Shown here piece after piece: positions 10,012 to 21,289 of a stretch of DNA of 64,000 nt. Each line of letters opens with the position of its first letter. Positions within the stretch are counted from its first letter, which is position 1. The stretch covers positions 62,001 to 126,000 of the forward strand of contig NZ_AJYK02000003.1 of NCBI RefSeq assembly GCF_000286955.2, in the 5' to 3' direction. Made by a program: the position numbers and the translations under genes. Origin of the DNA: Vibrio rumoiensis 1S-45 (lineage in GTDB: Bacteria; Pseudomonadota; Gammaproteobacteria; Enterobacterales; Vibrionaceae). The notes under the pieces are model-generated. The model was not told the DNA's origin and did not search any database. It was given only the letters and a program-made list of their open reading frames with translations.

Positions 10012-11166
10012 TTAACCAAAACAGTATTGGCGCATGGATTTAGACAGAATATTAATCGTTGGGTCGATAAACTCAAACGCTAAAAATTCATCGGGCTGGT
10101 GGGCTTGATCAATGGAGCCAGGCCCGAGCACCAAGGTTGGGCATATTTCTTGTAAAAACGGTGCTTCGGTGCAGTAGTTGACGGTTTCCGATGGCGTTTC
10201 ACAAAGTTTTTCCATACCAGCAATGAAAGGGTGATCGTGCTGACATTCGTAACCAGGAATGGCCTCGTGTAACGGTTGAATATCTATGCGGCCTGGCCAT
10301 TTGGCTTGCACTTCTTTTAACGCTGAACGCAGCATGTTATCTAAACCATCAAGGCTAATGCCGGGCAATGGACGAACATCATAATGCAGTTCACAGCAAC
10401 CACAGATACGGTTAGCACTGTCGCCACCATGAATATGCCCAAGGTTTAACGTTGGCGTTGGGATATCAAAACCCGGGTGGTGGTATTCTTTGATCAGTTG
10501 ATTACGCAGTTGCATTAAGGCAAATAACACTTCATGCATAATCTCAATTGCGTTCACGCCAAGCGCTGGATTAGAAGAGTGACCGGATTGACCGGTGACA
10601 CGAACTGCGTTCGCTACATGGCCTTTATGACCTCGAATCGGTTTTAAGCTGGTTGGTTCACCAATGATGCAGTAATCGGGTTTATATGGTGCATCGTCGG
10701 CTAAGCAAGATTCGGTAAAGTGACGTGCGCCCAGCATGGTGGTTTCTTCATCACAAGTGGCCAAAATATATAAAGGCTTGGTTTGTTGTGACCAATCGAT
10801 TTTTTTAACTGCTTCGATGATGAAAGCAAAGAAGCCTTTCATGTCGGCAGTGCCTAAACCATAAAAGCGGTTATTGGCTTCGGTGAGTTCATGGGGATTG
10901 AAATTCCAGCGTCCTTCATCAAAAGGGACGGTATCGGAGTGGCCAGATAACAGTAAGCCACCATCGCCTTGCCCTTTCTTAGCAATTAAATTGTGCTTTC
11001 CAGGTGCTACTTCTACTACTTCAACGGAGAAGCCGAGATCTTTAAACCATTGCGCGAGTTTGGCGATGACATTCACGTTTCCTTCATCCCATTTAGGGTC
11101 GGTGGAGCTAATAGAAGAAGTCGATATCAGGCCACGATAGACCTCTAAAAAATTTGGGGTTGTCAT
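10012..11166 (-). CDS. argE: Acetylornithine deacetylase ArgE
   Basis: Zinc-dependent M20-family hydrolase that removes the acetyl group from N-acetylornithine, giving ornithine. The product has 384 residues, the family size. The metal-binding motif GHSDTVPFD is followed by the metal-bridging Asp in GTADMKGF, the catalytic glutamates in [11 protein letters not shown], and IIGEPTSL with GHKGHV beyond. ATG 11166 follows GGAG by 5 nt; longer in-frame starts (to 11214) lack this. It diverges from argCBGH over a region with ARG-box-like sequence. Having both ArgE and an ArgA-type domain (in argH) points to the linear arginine pathway. Confidence 0.96.
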   Translation of the reverse strand: MTTPNFLEVYRGLISTSSISSTDPKWDEGNVNVIAKLAQWFKDLGFSVEVVEVAPGKHNLIAKKGQGDGGLLLSGHSDTVPFDEGRWNFNPHELTEANNRFYGLGTADMKGFFAFIIEAVKKIDWSQQTKPLYILATCDEETTMLGARHFTESCLADDAPYKPDYCIIGEPTSLKPIRGHKGHVANAVRVTGQSGHSSNPALGVNAIEIMHEVLFALMQLRNQLIKEYHHPGFDIPTPTLNLGHIHGGDSANRICGCCELHYDVRPLPGISLDGLDNMLRSALKEVQAKWPGRIDIQPLHEAIPGYECQHDHPFIAGMEKLCETPSETVNYCTEAPFLQEICPTLVLGPGSIDQAHQPDEFLAFEFIDPTINILSKSMRQYCFG

Positions 11167-11283
11167 AAGGGCTCCACTTTTTTGGGTTGAAGGGTAATCA
11201 AATGCATCGTACATCGTTTTTCATGATAATGTCTTTGATGCGCTTTCTATTGACAATAACGCAATAAAGCGATAAAACACATA

Positions 11284-11320
11284 TTAAATCATTATTTGTG
11301 AATAAAAAATCAAATAATGA
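11284..11320. promoter_or_regulatory. Probable ArgR operators (ARG boxes), argE-argC
   Basis: AT-rich imperfect palindromes near the ARG consensus TGAAT-N4-ATTCA: best is 11297-11314 (TGTGAATAAAAAATCAAA), with a weaker copy immediately upstream. Two adjacent boxes between divergent arg genes are what ArgR hexamers bind in enterobacteria and Vibrio. The match is by eye only. Confidence 0.5.
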
Positions 11321-11410
11321 TAAAAATTGAGAGTGTGTAGTCAAAGTAAGATAGCAGAAAAACCTCAATTAACACATGAACAAACGGCTCAAACAAACGG
11401 ATAGGTGGGT

Positions 11411-12412
11411 ATGTTAAAAACAGTAATTATTGGAGCAAGTGGTTATACCGGTGCAGAATTAGCCTTAATGGTTGAAAAACATCCGGAGCTCACCTTATCA
11501 GGGCTATATGTCTCCGAAAACAGCGTTGATGCAGGTAAGCCTATCTCTCAGCTGCATGGCAAATTACTGGGCTTGGTTGATCAGCCAGTACAGGCGTTAG
11601 TCTCTCCAGAGCAGGTTGCACAAGATTGTGATGTGGTTTTTCTTGCCACTGCGCATGAAGTGAGCCACGACTTAGCGCCAACATTTTTAGAAAATGGTTG
11701 TGTGGTGTTAGATCTTTCTGGTGCTTATCGCGTCCAAGCGGAAGGTTTCTATCCTCAATATTATGGCTTTGAGCACACTAACTCTCAATGGCTTGATCAA
11801 GCGATCTATGGCTTGGCTGAGTGGAATGAAGAGCAAATCGCCCAAGCGCAATTGATTGCCGTTCCTGGGTGCTATCCAACCGCTTCTCAATTAGCCATCA
11901 AACCATTAGTTGAATCAAACCTTCTCGACTTAAACCAATGGCCGGTCATTAATGCCACCAGTGGTGTGACCGGTGCGGGTCGTAAAGCCACCATGACCAA
12001 CAGCTTTTGTGAAGTTAGCTTGCAGCCTTATGGGGTGTTTGCGCATCGTCATCAACCTGAAATTGCGAGCCATTTAGGCTGTGATGTGATTTTCACGCCT
12101 CATCTGGGTAATTTCAAACGTGGCATTTTAGCCACCATTACGATGAAGCTGGCCGATGGCGTTAATGAACAACAAATTGAAAAGGCGTTTGGTGAGGCTT
12201 ATCAAGGTAAACCTGCTGTGCGCGTATTAGAGACAATCCCTCGTCTACAAAATGTTGAAAATACACCGTTTTGCGACATCGGTTGGAAAGTTCAAGGTCA
12301 GCATATCATTGTGGTCTCAGCTATTGATAATCTACTCAAAGGCGCATCCAGCCAAGCGATGCAATGTTTGAATATTCGTTACGGTTTCCCAATCTTAACG
12401 TCGCTAGTATAA
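11411..12412 (+). CDS. argC: N-acetyl-gamma-glutamyl-phosphate reductase ArgC
   Basis: NADPH-dependent reduction of N-acetylglutamyl phosphate to the semialdehyde, third step of arginine synthesis. 333 residues. The Rossmann motif [12 protein letters not shown] is at the N-terminus, the catalytic cysteine is in [12 protein letters not shown] (about residue 154), and the conserved FAHRHQPEI and [13 protein letters not shown] stretches follow. ATG 11411 is preceded by AGGTGG; a GTG two codons earlier (11405) is open but unnecessary. First gene of argCBGH, with argB starting 10 bp after the stop. Confidence 0.96.
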   Translation: MLKTVIIGASGYTGAELALMVEKHPELTLSGLYVSENSVDAGKPISQLHGKLLGLVDQPVQALVSPEQVAQDCDVVFLATAHEVSHDLAPTFLENGCVVLDLSGAYRVQAEGFYPQYYGFEHTNSQWLDQAIYGLAEWNEEQIAQAQLIAVPGCYPTASQLAIKPLVESNLLDLNQWPVINATSGVTGAGRKATMTNSFCEVSLQPYGVFAHRHQPEIASHLGCDVIFTPHLGNFKRGILATITMKLADGVNEQQIEKAFGEAYQGKPAVRVLETIPRLQNVENTPFCDIGWKVQGQHIIVVSAIDNLLKGASSQAMQCLNIRYGFPILTSLV

Positions 12413-12422
12413 GGGTAGGTGG

Positions 12423-13211
12423 ATGACTCAGAATTCAATAAAGCCATTGGTGATCAAATTAGGTGGCGCGGTATTATCGGATTTAGATACCTTGGCATTG
12501 TTGTTTAAAACCATTGCGGATTATCAACAACAAGCTTCGAGAGAAATCGTGATTGTTCATGGCGGCGGTTACTTAGTCGATGAGTTAATGGACAAGCTGC
12601 AACTGGAAACGGTAAAGAAAAATGGCCTGCGTGTGACGCCGTTTGAACATATTAATTATATCACTGGCGCCTTGGCAGGCACTGCGAATAAACTGCTACA
12701 AGGTCAAGCGATTAAGCTTGGTTTAAATGCCGTGGGTCTGAGCTTAGCAGATGGCGGTTTATGTAAAATTACTCAGTTATCTGACGATCTCGGCGCAGTC
12801 GGTGATGCGAAAGCGGGCGATGGCGTGGTATTAAGTGCCATTTTAAAAACGGGCGCTCTGCCAATCATTAGCTCGATTGGCATTACCGCTCAAGGCCAGT
12901 TAATGAATGTTAACGCCGACCAAGCAGCCGTCGCAGTGGCAACGGCCATTGATGCCGAGTTGGCGCTGTTATCTGATGTCAGCGGTGTACTTGATGCGAA
13001 TAAGCAATTAATCCCGGCACTTGATCAAGCGCAAGCGGATCGCTTAATTGAACAACAAGTGATCACCGATGGCATGATCGTTAAAGTACAGGCGGCACTC
13101 GATGCAGCAAAAGAGCTGGGTCGTGCGATTGAAGTGGCTGGCTGGAAAAGCCCAGAAAAATTAGCAGAATTGTTTGCAGGTAACAGTATAGGAACTCGCT
13201 TTTTACCTTAA
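12423..13211 (+). CDS. argB: Acetylglutamate kinase ArgB
   Basis: Phosphorylates N-acetylglutamate with ATP, second step of arginine synthesis. 262 residues, amino-acid-kinase fold: KLGGAVLSD at the N-terminus, [11 protein letters not shown] for substrate/phosphate binding, [11 protein letters not shown], the nucleotide-binding [11 protein letters not shown] and [11 protein letters not shown], and [16 protein letters not shown] near the end. There is no N-terminal arginine-sensing helix, so it is the arginine-insensitive (E. coli) type. It starts 10 bp after argC, with AGGTGG just before the ATG. Confidence 0.96.
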   Translation: MTQNSIKPLVIKLGGAVLSDLDTLALLFKTIADYQQQASREIVIVHGGGYLVDELMDKLQLETVKKNGLRVTPFEHINYITGALAGTANKLLQGQAIKLGLNAVGLSLADGGLCKITQLSDDLGAVGDAKAGDGVVLSAILKTGALPIISSIGITAQGQLMNVNADQAAVAVATAIDAELALLSDVSGVLDANKQLIPALDQAQADRLIEQQVITDGMIVKVQAALDAAKELGRAIEVAGWKSPEKLAELFAGNSIGTRFLP

Positions 13212-13325
13212 TCCGGTTTCATAAATTGGGATTACAGGCAATAAGCACAATAAATTACCCATGGAATAGGGCATAAAATACTAGCTATTTCAGGGACGAA
13301 AATTACACACTTTTGGAGAAGTAAC

Positions 13326-14558
13326 ATGGCTAAATTAAGCGTCGATAAAGCAAGCATCAACAAAGTCGTTGTGGCGTATTCTGGTGGATTAGATACTTCA
13401 GTGATCATTCCATGGCTTAAAGAAAATTACGATTGTGAAGTTGTGGCGTTTGTGGCCGATGTTGGTCAAGGTGAAGAAGAATTAGTCGGCATTGAAGAAA
13501 AAGCCATCGCTTCTGGTGCTTCTGAATGTTACATCGCAGACCTTAAAGAAGAAATGGTCGCAGATTACATCTACCCAACGTTAAAAACTGGCGCGCTTTA
13601 TGAAGGCAAATACCTTCTAGGTACTTCAATGGCTCGTCCTATCATTGCGAAAGCGCAAGTTGAAGTAGCACGCAAAGTGGGCGCAGATGCGTTATGTCAT
13701 GGTTGTACTGGTAAAGGAAATGACCAAGTTCGTTTTGAAGGCGCTTTTGCTGCGTTAGCCCCAGACCTACATGTGATTGCGCCTTGGCGTGAGTGGGATC
13801 TTGTGAGCCGTGAAGAGTGTCTAGATTACCTAGCTGAGCGTAATATCCCATGTACCGCGTCACTGACAAAAATCTACTCTCGTGATGCAAACGCATGGCA
13901 CATCTCAACCGAAGGTGGCGTGCTAGAAAATACTTGGAATGCACCGAATGATGATTGCTGGGCATGGACAGTGGATCCAGAGCAAGCACCAAATGAAGCA
14001 GAATACGTTTCTGTAAAAGTAGAAAAAGGCGCAGTGGTTGCGGTTGATGGTAAAGAATTATCGCCATACCAAACGCTAGTCTACTTGAACGAAAAAGGCA
14101 TCAAACACGGTGTAGGTCGTATTGATATCGTTGAAAACCGTTTGGTGGGCATGAAGTCTCGTGGTTGTTATGAAACTCCAGGGGGCACCATCATGATGGA
14201 AGCACTGCGCGCCGTTGAACAACTGGTGCTAGATAAGGCTTCATTTGAATTCCGTGAAGAATTAGGCGTGAAAGCTTCGCACCTTGTGTACGATGGCCGT
14301 TGGTTCACTCCACTGTGTAAATCTCTGCTTGCCGCAACAGAAGAGTTAGCACAAGATGTTAACGGTGAAGTGGTGATTAAACTGTACAAAGGACAAGCAA
14401 CCGTCACACAAAAACGTTCTGACAACAGCTTGTACTCTGAAGAGTTTGCTACCTTCGGTGATGATACGGTGTACGATCAAAGCCACGCAGGCGGCTTCAT
14501 CCGTCTTTACTCGCTAGCAAGCCGTATTCGTGCGTTGAACGAAGCGAAGAAAAAGTAA
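13326..14558 (+). CDS. argG: Argininosuccinate synthase ArgG
   Basis: Condenses citrulline and aspartate with ATP. The 410 residues match the shorter (non-E. coli) class. The PP-loop AYSGGLDTS is at residues 17-25, and other family blocks are [24 protein letters not shown] and APWREWDL. The ATG follows TTTGGAGAAGTAAC, a strong ribosome site. It lies 114 bp after argB with no terminator visible, so it is probably still in the argCBGH unit. Confidence 0.97.
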   Translation: MAKLSVDKASINKVVVAYSGGLDTSVIIPWLKENYDCEVVAFVADVGQGEEELVGIEEKAIASGASECYIADLKEEMVADYIYPTLKTGALYEGKYLLGTSMARPIIAKAQVEVARKVGADALCHGCTGKGNDQVRFEGAFAALAPDLHVIAPWREWDLVSREECLDYLAERNIPCTASLTKIYSRDANAWHISTEGGVLENTWNAPNDDCWAWTVDPEQAPNEAEYVSVKVEKGAVVAVDGKELSPYQTLVYLNEKGIKHGVGRIDIVENRLVGMKSRGCYETPGGTIMMEALRAVEQLVLDKASFEFREELGVKASHLVYDGRWFTPLCKSLLAATEELAQDVNGEVVIKLYKGQATVTQKRSDNSLYSEEFATFGDDTVYDQSHAGGFIRLYSLASRIRALNEAKKK

Positions 14559-14572
14559 AAGAAACACCAGCA

Positions 14573-14614
14573 TCGTCATTCTGGAAACGAGGAATGGGTT
14601 ATCCGGAATGACGA
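14573..14614. repeat. REP-like inverted repeat between argG and argH
   Basis: Arms TCGTCATTCTGG (14573-14584) and CCGGAATGACGA (14603-14614) pair at 11 of 12 positions. The CGTCATTCC...GGAATGACG core resembles widely dispersed bacterial intergenic repeats. Whether it is repeated in this genome cannot be tested here. Confidence 0.5.
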
Positions 14615-14672
14615 GTTGTATATTATAAAATGAATGTGGTCTTGATGATTTCAAGCGCCACATCGGTAATTT

Positions 14673-14692
14673 ACTAGGGATCAGAACCTAGT
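14673..14692. repeat. Short CTAGG/CCTAG inverted repeat before argH
   Basis: ACTAGG (14673-14678) and CCTAGT (14687-14692) flank GATCAGAA. Similar CTAGG-type pieces occur at 933-957 and 56150-56180. Confidence 0.4.
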
Positions 14693-14699
14693 TACCTAA

Positions 14700-16604
<1,905 letters not shown>

Positions 16605-16656
16605 ATGATGGCGATGAGCATTAATTGAAATAAATTTAAAAGCTTGACGTATAATC

Positions 16657-16690
16657 AACCCAAACAGAGATATTTGTTTGGGTTTTTTAT
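16657..16690 (+). terminator. Rho-independent terminator after argH
   Basis: 10-bp stem AACCCAAACA / TGTTTGGGTT (16657-16666, 16675-16684) running into TTTTATT. It closes the arg operon before the efflux genes. Confidence 0.88.
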
Positions 16691-16749
16691 TCTTACTCTC
16701 CCTTAATGTCATTTATTATTGAGACATCAAGTTCATCAAAGGTAACGTT

Positions 16750-16989
16750 TTGACTGCAAATTTATTTTTTTCCGGTGTACCCATACCCGATTTGATTTTT
16801 GGTGCTTCAGTATATTTCCCACCTATGTTCAAAGCCTTTTTGCTCGGCAGTGTTCTGTGGTTGGTGATCCATTATTTGGTTCGTGATTGGATGTATTCGG
16901 GGGAGGTGTGGCACCCGACGTTGATGGATCTTTCTTTGTTCGTACTTTGTGTTTTTTCAGCTTTGTTGTTAATTGTAGGTCTGTTATGA
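16750..16989 (+). CDS. DUF1656 family small membrane protein (AaeX-like)
   Basis: 79 residues with two hydrophobic segments (about 26-43 and 58-78), typical of DUF1656/AaeX proteins that are encoded in front of aromatic-acid efflux pumps. The start codon appears to be TTG 16750, with AAAGG about 9 nt upstream; a later ATG (MFKAFLLG) would drop much of the conserved N-terminus. Its stop overlaps the next start by 4 bases (ATGA at 16986), so it is translationally coupled to the membrane-fusion protein. Biochemical function is unknown for the family. Confidence 0.85.
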   Translation: MTANLFFSGVPIPDLIFGASVYFPPMFKAFLLGSVLWLVIHYLVRDWMYSGEVWHPTLMDLSLFVLCVFSALLLIVGLL

Positions 16990-17843
16990 AAATGAAGAAT
17001 ATAAAATATTTCTCAACCTTATTCGTGGTTGTGTTGGCGTTTCTAGCAGGCTGGTGGATGTGGAATTATTACATGCAATCGCCGTGGACTCGGGACGGTA
17101 AAGTGCGCGCAGAAGTTGTGGACGTTGCCGCTTTAGTTTCCGGACAAGTGATAGAAGTGCATTTGGTGGATAATCAAGCAGTGAAAAAAGGTGACTTATT
17201 GTTCACGATTGATCCTAAACCTTTTCAAATTGAAGTGGATAAAGAAACCGCTGCGGTAGCAACCGCCAAAGCCAATTCAGACAAAGCTAAGAATGAATAT
17301 GATCGCCGCCGTAATATGCAACGTAGTACCATTTCAAAAGAAGAGTTGGATGAGTCTGAGATGGAATTTAAAGCGATGCAAGCTCAACACGCCGCAGCAC
17401 AAGCCGGATTAGAAAAAGCGAAATGGAGATTGCAACAAACCAAAATTTACGCACCAGTCGATGGCTACATCACTAAAATGAAAGCAAGAGCGGGGCGATA
17501 TGCACTGGTTGGTATTCCCATGGTTGGCGTTTTAGATAGTGATTCATTTTATGTCCAAGGCTATTTTGAAGAGACAAAATTAAAGCATATTCAACAAGGC
17601 AGTAAAGCCGAAGTGGTGTTGTATTCCTCTCAGCAAAAATTAACTGGCGAAGTTCAAAGTATTGGTCGAGCCATTACAGACCTCAACGAAATGTCTGATC
17701 CAGAACTAGTGTCGAATGTGAAACCCAATGTGCCGTGGGTTCGATTAGCGCAACGCGTACCGGTAAAAATAAAACTGCATAATGTTCCAAAAGGTATCCG
17801 TTTAATTGCAGGCACCACCTGTAGCATTTCGATTCAACAATAA
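16986..17843 (+). CDS. HlyD/AaeA-type membrane fusion protein of an aromatic acid efflux pump
   Basis: 285-residue periplasmic adaptor. One N-terminal membrane anchor (about residues 7-28, hydrophobic, ending MWNYYM) is followed by [14 protein letters not shown], the usual opening of AaeA/EmrA-like proteins. Then come a biotinyl-lipoyl half motif ([20 protein letters not shown]), a short alpha-helical hairpin (about 80-140, rich in Ala, Lys and Glu), the second lipoyl half ([10 protein letters not shown]) and a beta-barrel. The start overlaps the DUF1656 stop by 4 bases, and its own stop overlaps the next ATG by one base. Likely partner of the downstream FUSC protein, exporting hydroxybenzoate-like acids; the substrate is inferred from the family. 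Confidence 0.9.
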   Translation: MKMKNIKYFSTLFVVVLAFLAGWWMWNYYMQSPWTRDGKVRAEVVDVAALVSGQVIEVHLVDNQAVKKGDLLFTIDPKPFQIEVDKETAAVATAKANSDKAKNEYDRRRNMQRSTISKEELDESEMEFKAMQAQHAAAQAGLEKAKWRLQQTKIYAPVDGYITKMKARAGRYALVGIPMVGVLDSDSFYVQGYFEETKLKHIQQGSKAEVVLYSSQQKLTGEVQSIGRAITDLNEMSDPELVSNVKPNVPWVRLAQRVPVKIKLHNVPKGIRLIAGTTCSISIQQ

Positions 17844-19978
17844 TGCCTATGTTGAGTTGGTTAGATTGGCGTAATACACCTTGGGGGAAGGCCACCGGAG
17901 TGCAATGGCGCTATGCTATTCGTAATGCTTGTGCATTAATTCTAGCGTTATATATTGCATTCGTACTGCAAATGAGTGAGCCCTATTGGGCGATGACATC
18001 GGCAGCTGTAGTGAGCTTTCCGACTTTTGGCGGTGTGATCAGTAAAAGTTTAGGGCGGATTGTCGGTAGTTTATTCGGGGCATTTGCTGCGCTTTTAATC
18101 GTAGGGCTAACTTTGAATGAGCCTTGGTTATTTATTATTACCATGTCAGCTTGGATGGGGGTGTGCACTTATATTGCCAATCATTATCAAAATAATGTGT
18201 CTTACGCTTTTTTATTAGCAGGCTATACCGCTGCCATTATTGCTTATAGCGCGGTGAACTCGACCGACAGCGAGGTTATTTTTGAAATTGCACAAGCGCG
18301 TGTCGGTGAGGTGATCATCGGTATTTTGTGTAGTGGTTTTATGATGATGGTTTTGCCAAGTACCTCTGATGGTACGGCTTTGTTGTCGAGTTTAAGAGGG
18401 ATGCAGACCAGCTTAACCGATCATTTTGAACGATTATTACAACCACAAGCATGGCATTCTGATGTTGCCAATAAAGATCTCAAAGATCCGATCCGTGAAT
18501 CGCATGAGCAAGTGATCAGTCAGATCCTATCGATGAATTTATTACGAATTCAAGCTTATTGGAGTCATCATCAACTTCGTAGCCAAGATCAATATTTGAA
18601 TCATCTTCTGCATCAGCAAATGCGCATGACAACACAAATATCCAGTCTACGACGCATGTTAGTCAATTGGAATACGCCTCCAGAAGGCTTATCAGAAAGA
18701 CTTGAAGATATTTTGCATGCGCTAAAAAGCCCGACAAGCACTCAATACAATATTGCTAAAATTCTAGCGACGTTCAAACCGAGTCAACGAGATGATTTCC
18801 GCTACCATGCGTTTTGGCAGAGGTTACAACAATTCTGCTGGATATATTTACGTGCAGAACAAACGCTGCAAGGATTAGAATCAACAGACCCTTCTCGGCA
18901 ACGTGCGTTAGGCGTGGTGCCTAAAACGGCTCGGGTTAAAACCCATACCGACAGTTATGAAGCGGCATATAACGGGTTAAGAACCTTCGTTTGTTTATTC
19001 CTATGCAGCGCATTTTGGATTCAAACTCAATGGGATGAAGGTGGAATTGCGGTGACGTTAGCTGCGGTGAGCTTAATGTTAAACGCATCTACCCCATCAC
19101 CAGTAAGCAATGTTTTGATTATGCTAAGAGCCTTGGTGATGCTGTTTGTGGCTTGTTTTGTCGTAAAATTTGGCATCTTGGTGCAAATTAATAGTTTTGA
19201 AGTGTTTGCTGTGTTGCTGTTTGTGGTGTTGCTTACCATGAATTTATTGAGAGTCCAATCGGTACGCAATCCAGTATTATGGGCATATTTAATCGTATTT
19301 ATGGGCTCATTATTGGCGGTCACTAACCCGCCTGAATACGACTATCAAGGCTTTGTGAATGGCGGTATTGCTCAGATTGTCGGTTTGTTGTTTTCAGCCA
19401 TAGCATTTCAAATATTAAAACCCAGCTCGGACAGACGGCGAAATTTACGGCTTGCTCGCAGTCTAAAAGAAGATTTTATTGATCAATTGAGTGAGAGGCC
19501 GCCATTAAAATCTTCGCAGTTTGAATCTTTGGTTTATCATCGAATGAACCAGATCAGCCAAAGTAAAGATATTGACAGTAAATTAGAGCTATTACGTTTA
19601 GGTGTCGTCATTTTAAATTGCCATCATATTGTGTGGCAGTTGCGAGAAAGAGTGGAAATATCTGAACGAGAAAAACAGGCAAGGCAGTTGATAAGAACGG
19701 TCTTTATCGAGGCATTTTTTTCAATATCGATAAAACAAACATGGTTGATGAATCATGAATGGCAACATCAATATTGCTATTCTGCTGAAAAAATTAAGCA
19801 AGCATTACAATGCTTGTTATGGATTAGCGATGCCTTTTCAACATCGGAGCACCTTAATGAGAGGGAGTTTTCTGGTATTGTTTGGCGTTTGTATTGTTCA
19901 CTGAAACAAATTGAACAAGATATATTTGATCAAATAAGTGAAGAAGTGGTGGAACTTAATCCGCAATCGACCGTCTGA
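17843..19978 (+). CDS. FUSC/AaeB-type aromatic acid exporter, inner membrane subunit
   Basis: 711 residues in two similar halves, each with a cluster of membrane segments followed by a soluble stretch: N-terminal membrane block about 25-170 and a second about 370-530. This is the architecture of the FUSC/AaeB family (p-hydroxybenzoic acid efflux). Conserved pieces include PYWAMTSAAVVSFPTFGG and the SLGRIVGSLFGAFAALL helix. The ATG overlaps the adaptor stop (TAATG). In E. coli a LysR gene, aaeR, diverges from aaeXAB; no such gene lies upstream here, where argH ends instead. The nearby LysR gene, oxyR, is downstream and unrelated. Confidence 0.88.
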   Translation: MPMLSWLDWRNTPWGKATGVQWRYAIRNACALILALYIAFVLQMSEPYWAMTSAAVVSFPTFGGVISKSLGRIVGSLFGAFAALLIVGLTLNEPWLFIITMSAWMGVCTYIANHYQNNVSYAFLLAGYTAAIIAYSAVNSTDSEVIFEIAQARVGEVIIGILCSGFMMMVLPSTSDGTALLSSLRGMQTSLTDHFERLLQPQAWHSDVANKDLKDPIRESHEQVISQILSMNLLRIQAYWSHHQLRSQDQYLNHLLHQQMRMTTQISSLRRMLVNWNTPPEGLSERLEDILHALKSPTSTQYNIAKILATFKPSQRDDFRYHAFWQRLQQFCWIYLRAEQTLQGLESTDPSRQRALGVVPKTARVKTHTDSYEAAYNGLRTFVCLFLCSAFWIQTQWDEGGIAVTLAAVSLMLNASTPSPVSNVLIMLRALVMLFVACFVVKFGILVQINSFEVFAVLLFVVLLTMNLLRVQSVRNPVLWAYLIVFMGSLLAVTNPPEYDYQGFVNGGIAQIVGLLFSAIAFQILKPSSDRRRNLRLARSLKEDFIDQLSERPPLKSSQFESLVYHRMNQISQSKDIDSKLELLRLGVVILNCHHIVWQLRERVEISEREKQARQLIRTVFIEAFFSISIKQTWLMNHEWQHQYCYSAEKIKQALQCLLWISDAFSTSEHLNEREFSGIVWRLYCSLKQIEQDIFDQISEEVVELNPQSTV

Positions 19979-20029
19979 TAAGTTATAGCTGCTTTTTCTT
20001 AATTTGATCCTTATTGGATAATATAAGAT

Positions 20030-20062
20030 AACCCCGAATCTTTATTGGATTCGGGGTTTTTG
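20030..20062 (+). terminator. Rho-independent terminator after the efflux operon
   Basis: Perfect 11-bp stem AACCCCGAATC / GATTCGGGGTT (20030-20040, 20048-20058) followed by TTTTTGTTT. The remaining gap to oxyR (to 20297) is AT-rich promoter sequence. Confidence 0.9.
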
Positions 20063-20268
20063 TTTATACCCCGCTTAACGTCAAGCGACAGTTGTCTTAT
20101 CTAAGCTCACTCACCCTAATTACATATTAATATTGTTAATAAGGATATTTATATTTGCTTACACAGAGTGTATCTCATCTTAATGCAGACGTTGTGTAGG
20201 GTTATTCTGAGTATTCAAAGATATGAGAAATTTATTTTTGATAGACATTATTGTTCAGTGTTATTGTA

Positions 20269-20285
20269 TTGATAGTCGTTATCAA
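20269..20285. promoter_or_regulatory. Palindrome immediately upstream of the oxyR ribosome site
   Basis: TTGATA-GTCGT-TATCAA, a perfect 6-bp-arm palindrome ending 12 nt before the oxyR start. It contains an ATAG element, and another ATAG lies about 30 bp upstream (near 20241), as in the spaced ATAG/CTAT pattern OxyR binds. Autoregulation is possible but the match is partial. Confidence 0.35.
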
Positions 20286-20297
20286 TGGAGCAGTTTT

Positions 20298-21185
20298 GTG
20301 AATATTCGTGATTTTGAATATCTTGTTGCTTTGGCCGAACATAAACACTTTCGTAAAGCAGCGGAAGCGTGTTTTGTTAGCCAGCCAACCTTGAGTGGGC
20401 AAATTCGTAAATTAGAAGATGAATTAGGCACCTCTTTGCTTGAGCGCAGCAGTCGCCGAGTGTTGTTTACCGATTCAGGTTTACTGCTGGTGGCACAAGC
20501 AAAACGCATTTTAAGTGAAGTGAAAACGTTCACTGAAATGGCGAGTTTGCAAGGAAAGGATATGAGTGGGCCGCTGCATATTGGTTTTATTCCAACGGTA
20601 GGACCTTACCTTTTGCCTATGATCGTGCAACCCTTGAAGAAAGCTTTTCCTGATCTTGAATTGTTTTTACATGAAGCGCAAACTCGCCAATTAGTGCGCC
20701 AGCTTGAAGAAGGCCGTCTTGATTGCATTATTTTGGCTTCAGTGTCTGAAACGGAACCTTTTATTGAATTAAATTTATTTGATGAGCCACTTGTTTTAGC
20801 GGTTCCACAATCGCATGAGTGGGCTGAACTTGAACAAATTGATATGGATAAACTCGATGGTAAAACCGTCTTATCTTTAGGAGATGGGCATTGCCTACGA
20901 GATCAGGCGCTTGGTTTTTGCTTTTCAGCTGGGGCGCGTGATGATGAAAGATTTAAAGCGACCAGTTTAGAAACATTGCGCAATATGGTCGCGGCAGATG
21001 GCGGTATCACATTGTTACCGCAATTGTCGGTTCCTACTGAGAAGATGAAAGATGGGGTGAGCTATATTAAAGCCGTAAACCCAACACCAAGTCGACAAAT
21101 CGTCTTGACCTATAGACCGGGGTCGCCACTTAAAAAACGATTCGAACAGCTCACTAAATTTATTGGTGAAACCGTAGTGCTATAA
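20298..21185 (+). CDS. oxyR: Hydrogen-peroxide-sensing regulator OxyR
   Basis: LysR-family activator of peroxide defence genes. 295 residues. The winged helix-turn-helix is NIRDFEYLVALAEHKHF through SQPTLSGQIRKLEDELG. The redox cysteines fall at 199 and 208 in GDGHCLRDQALGFCF, the same numbers as in E. coli OxyR, and the effector domain is well conserved (PLHIGFIPTVGPYLLP, ATSLETLRNMVAADGGITLL). The start is GTG 20298, with GGAG 7 nt upstream; an in-frame ATG at 20223 would add 25 unconserved residues. It converges on mrcA. Confidence 0.95.
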   Translation: MNIRDFEYLVALAEHKHFRKAAEACFVSQPTLSGQIRKLEDELGTSLLERSSRRVLFTDSGLLLVAQAKRILSEVKTFTEMASLQGKDMSGPLHIGFIPTVGPYLLPMIVQPLKKAFPDLELFLHEAQTRQLVRQLEEGRLDCIILASVSETEPFIELNLFDEPLVLAVPQSHEWAELEQIDMDKLDGKTVLSLGDGHCLRDQALGFCFSAGARDDERFKATSLETLRNMVAADGGITLLPQLSVPTEKMKDGVSYIKAVNPTPSRQIVLTYRPGSPLKKRFEQLTKFIGETVVL

Positions 21186-21244
21186 CTCTGCTTATACACT
21201 GTATGAAACTTATCTATTCCAGATAAAAAAAGTCCAGATAAAAA

Positions 21245-21277
21245 AAGGGCCATCGTTATTGATGGCCCTTGTTTTTT
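21245..21277. terminator. Bidirectional terminator between oxyR and mrcA
   Basis: 10-bp stem AAGGGCCATC / GATGGCCCTT (21245-21254, 21261-21270) with an A run on the left and a T run on the right, so it works for both converging genes. Confidence 0.9.
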
Positions 21278-21289
21278 TATTAAGAAGAT

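Noticed and set aside
16644..16655. TTGACG followed directly by TATAAT downstream of argH
   Set aside because: The two hexamers resemble -35 and -10 elements but have no 16-18-bp spacer, so they cannot form a normal sigma-70 promoter.
20221..20297. A longer OxyR starting at ATG 20223
   Set aside because: The 25 extra residues are not in the family, and the GTG at 20298 has a proper GGAG at the right distance.
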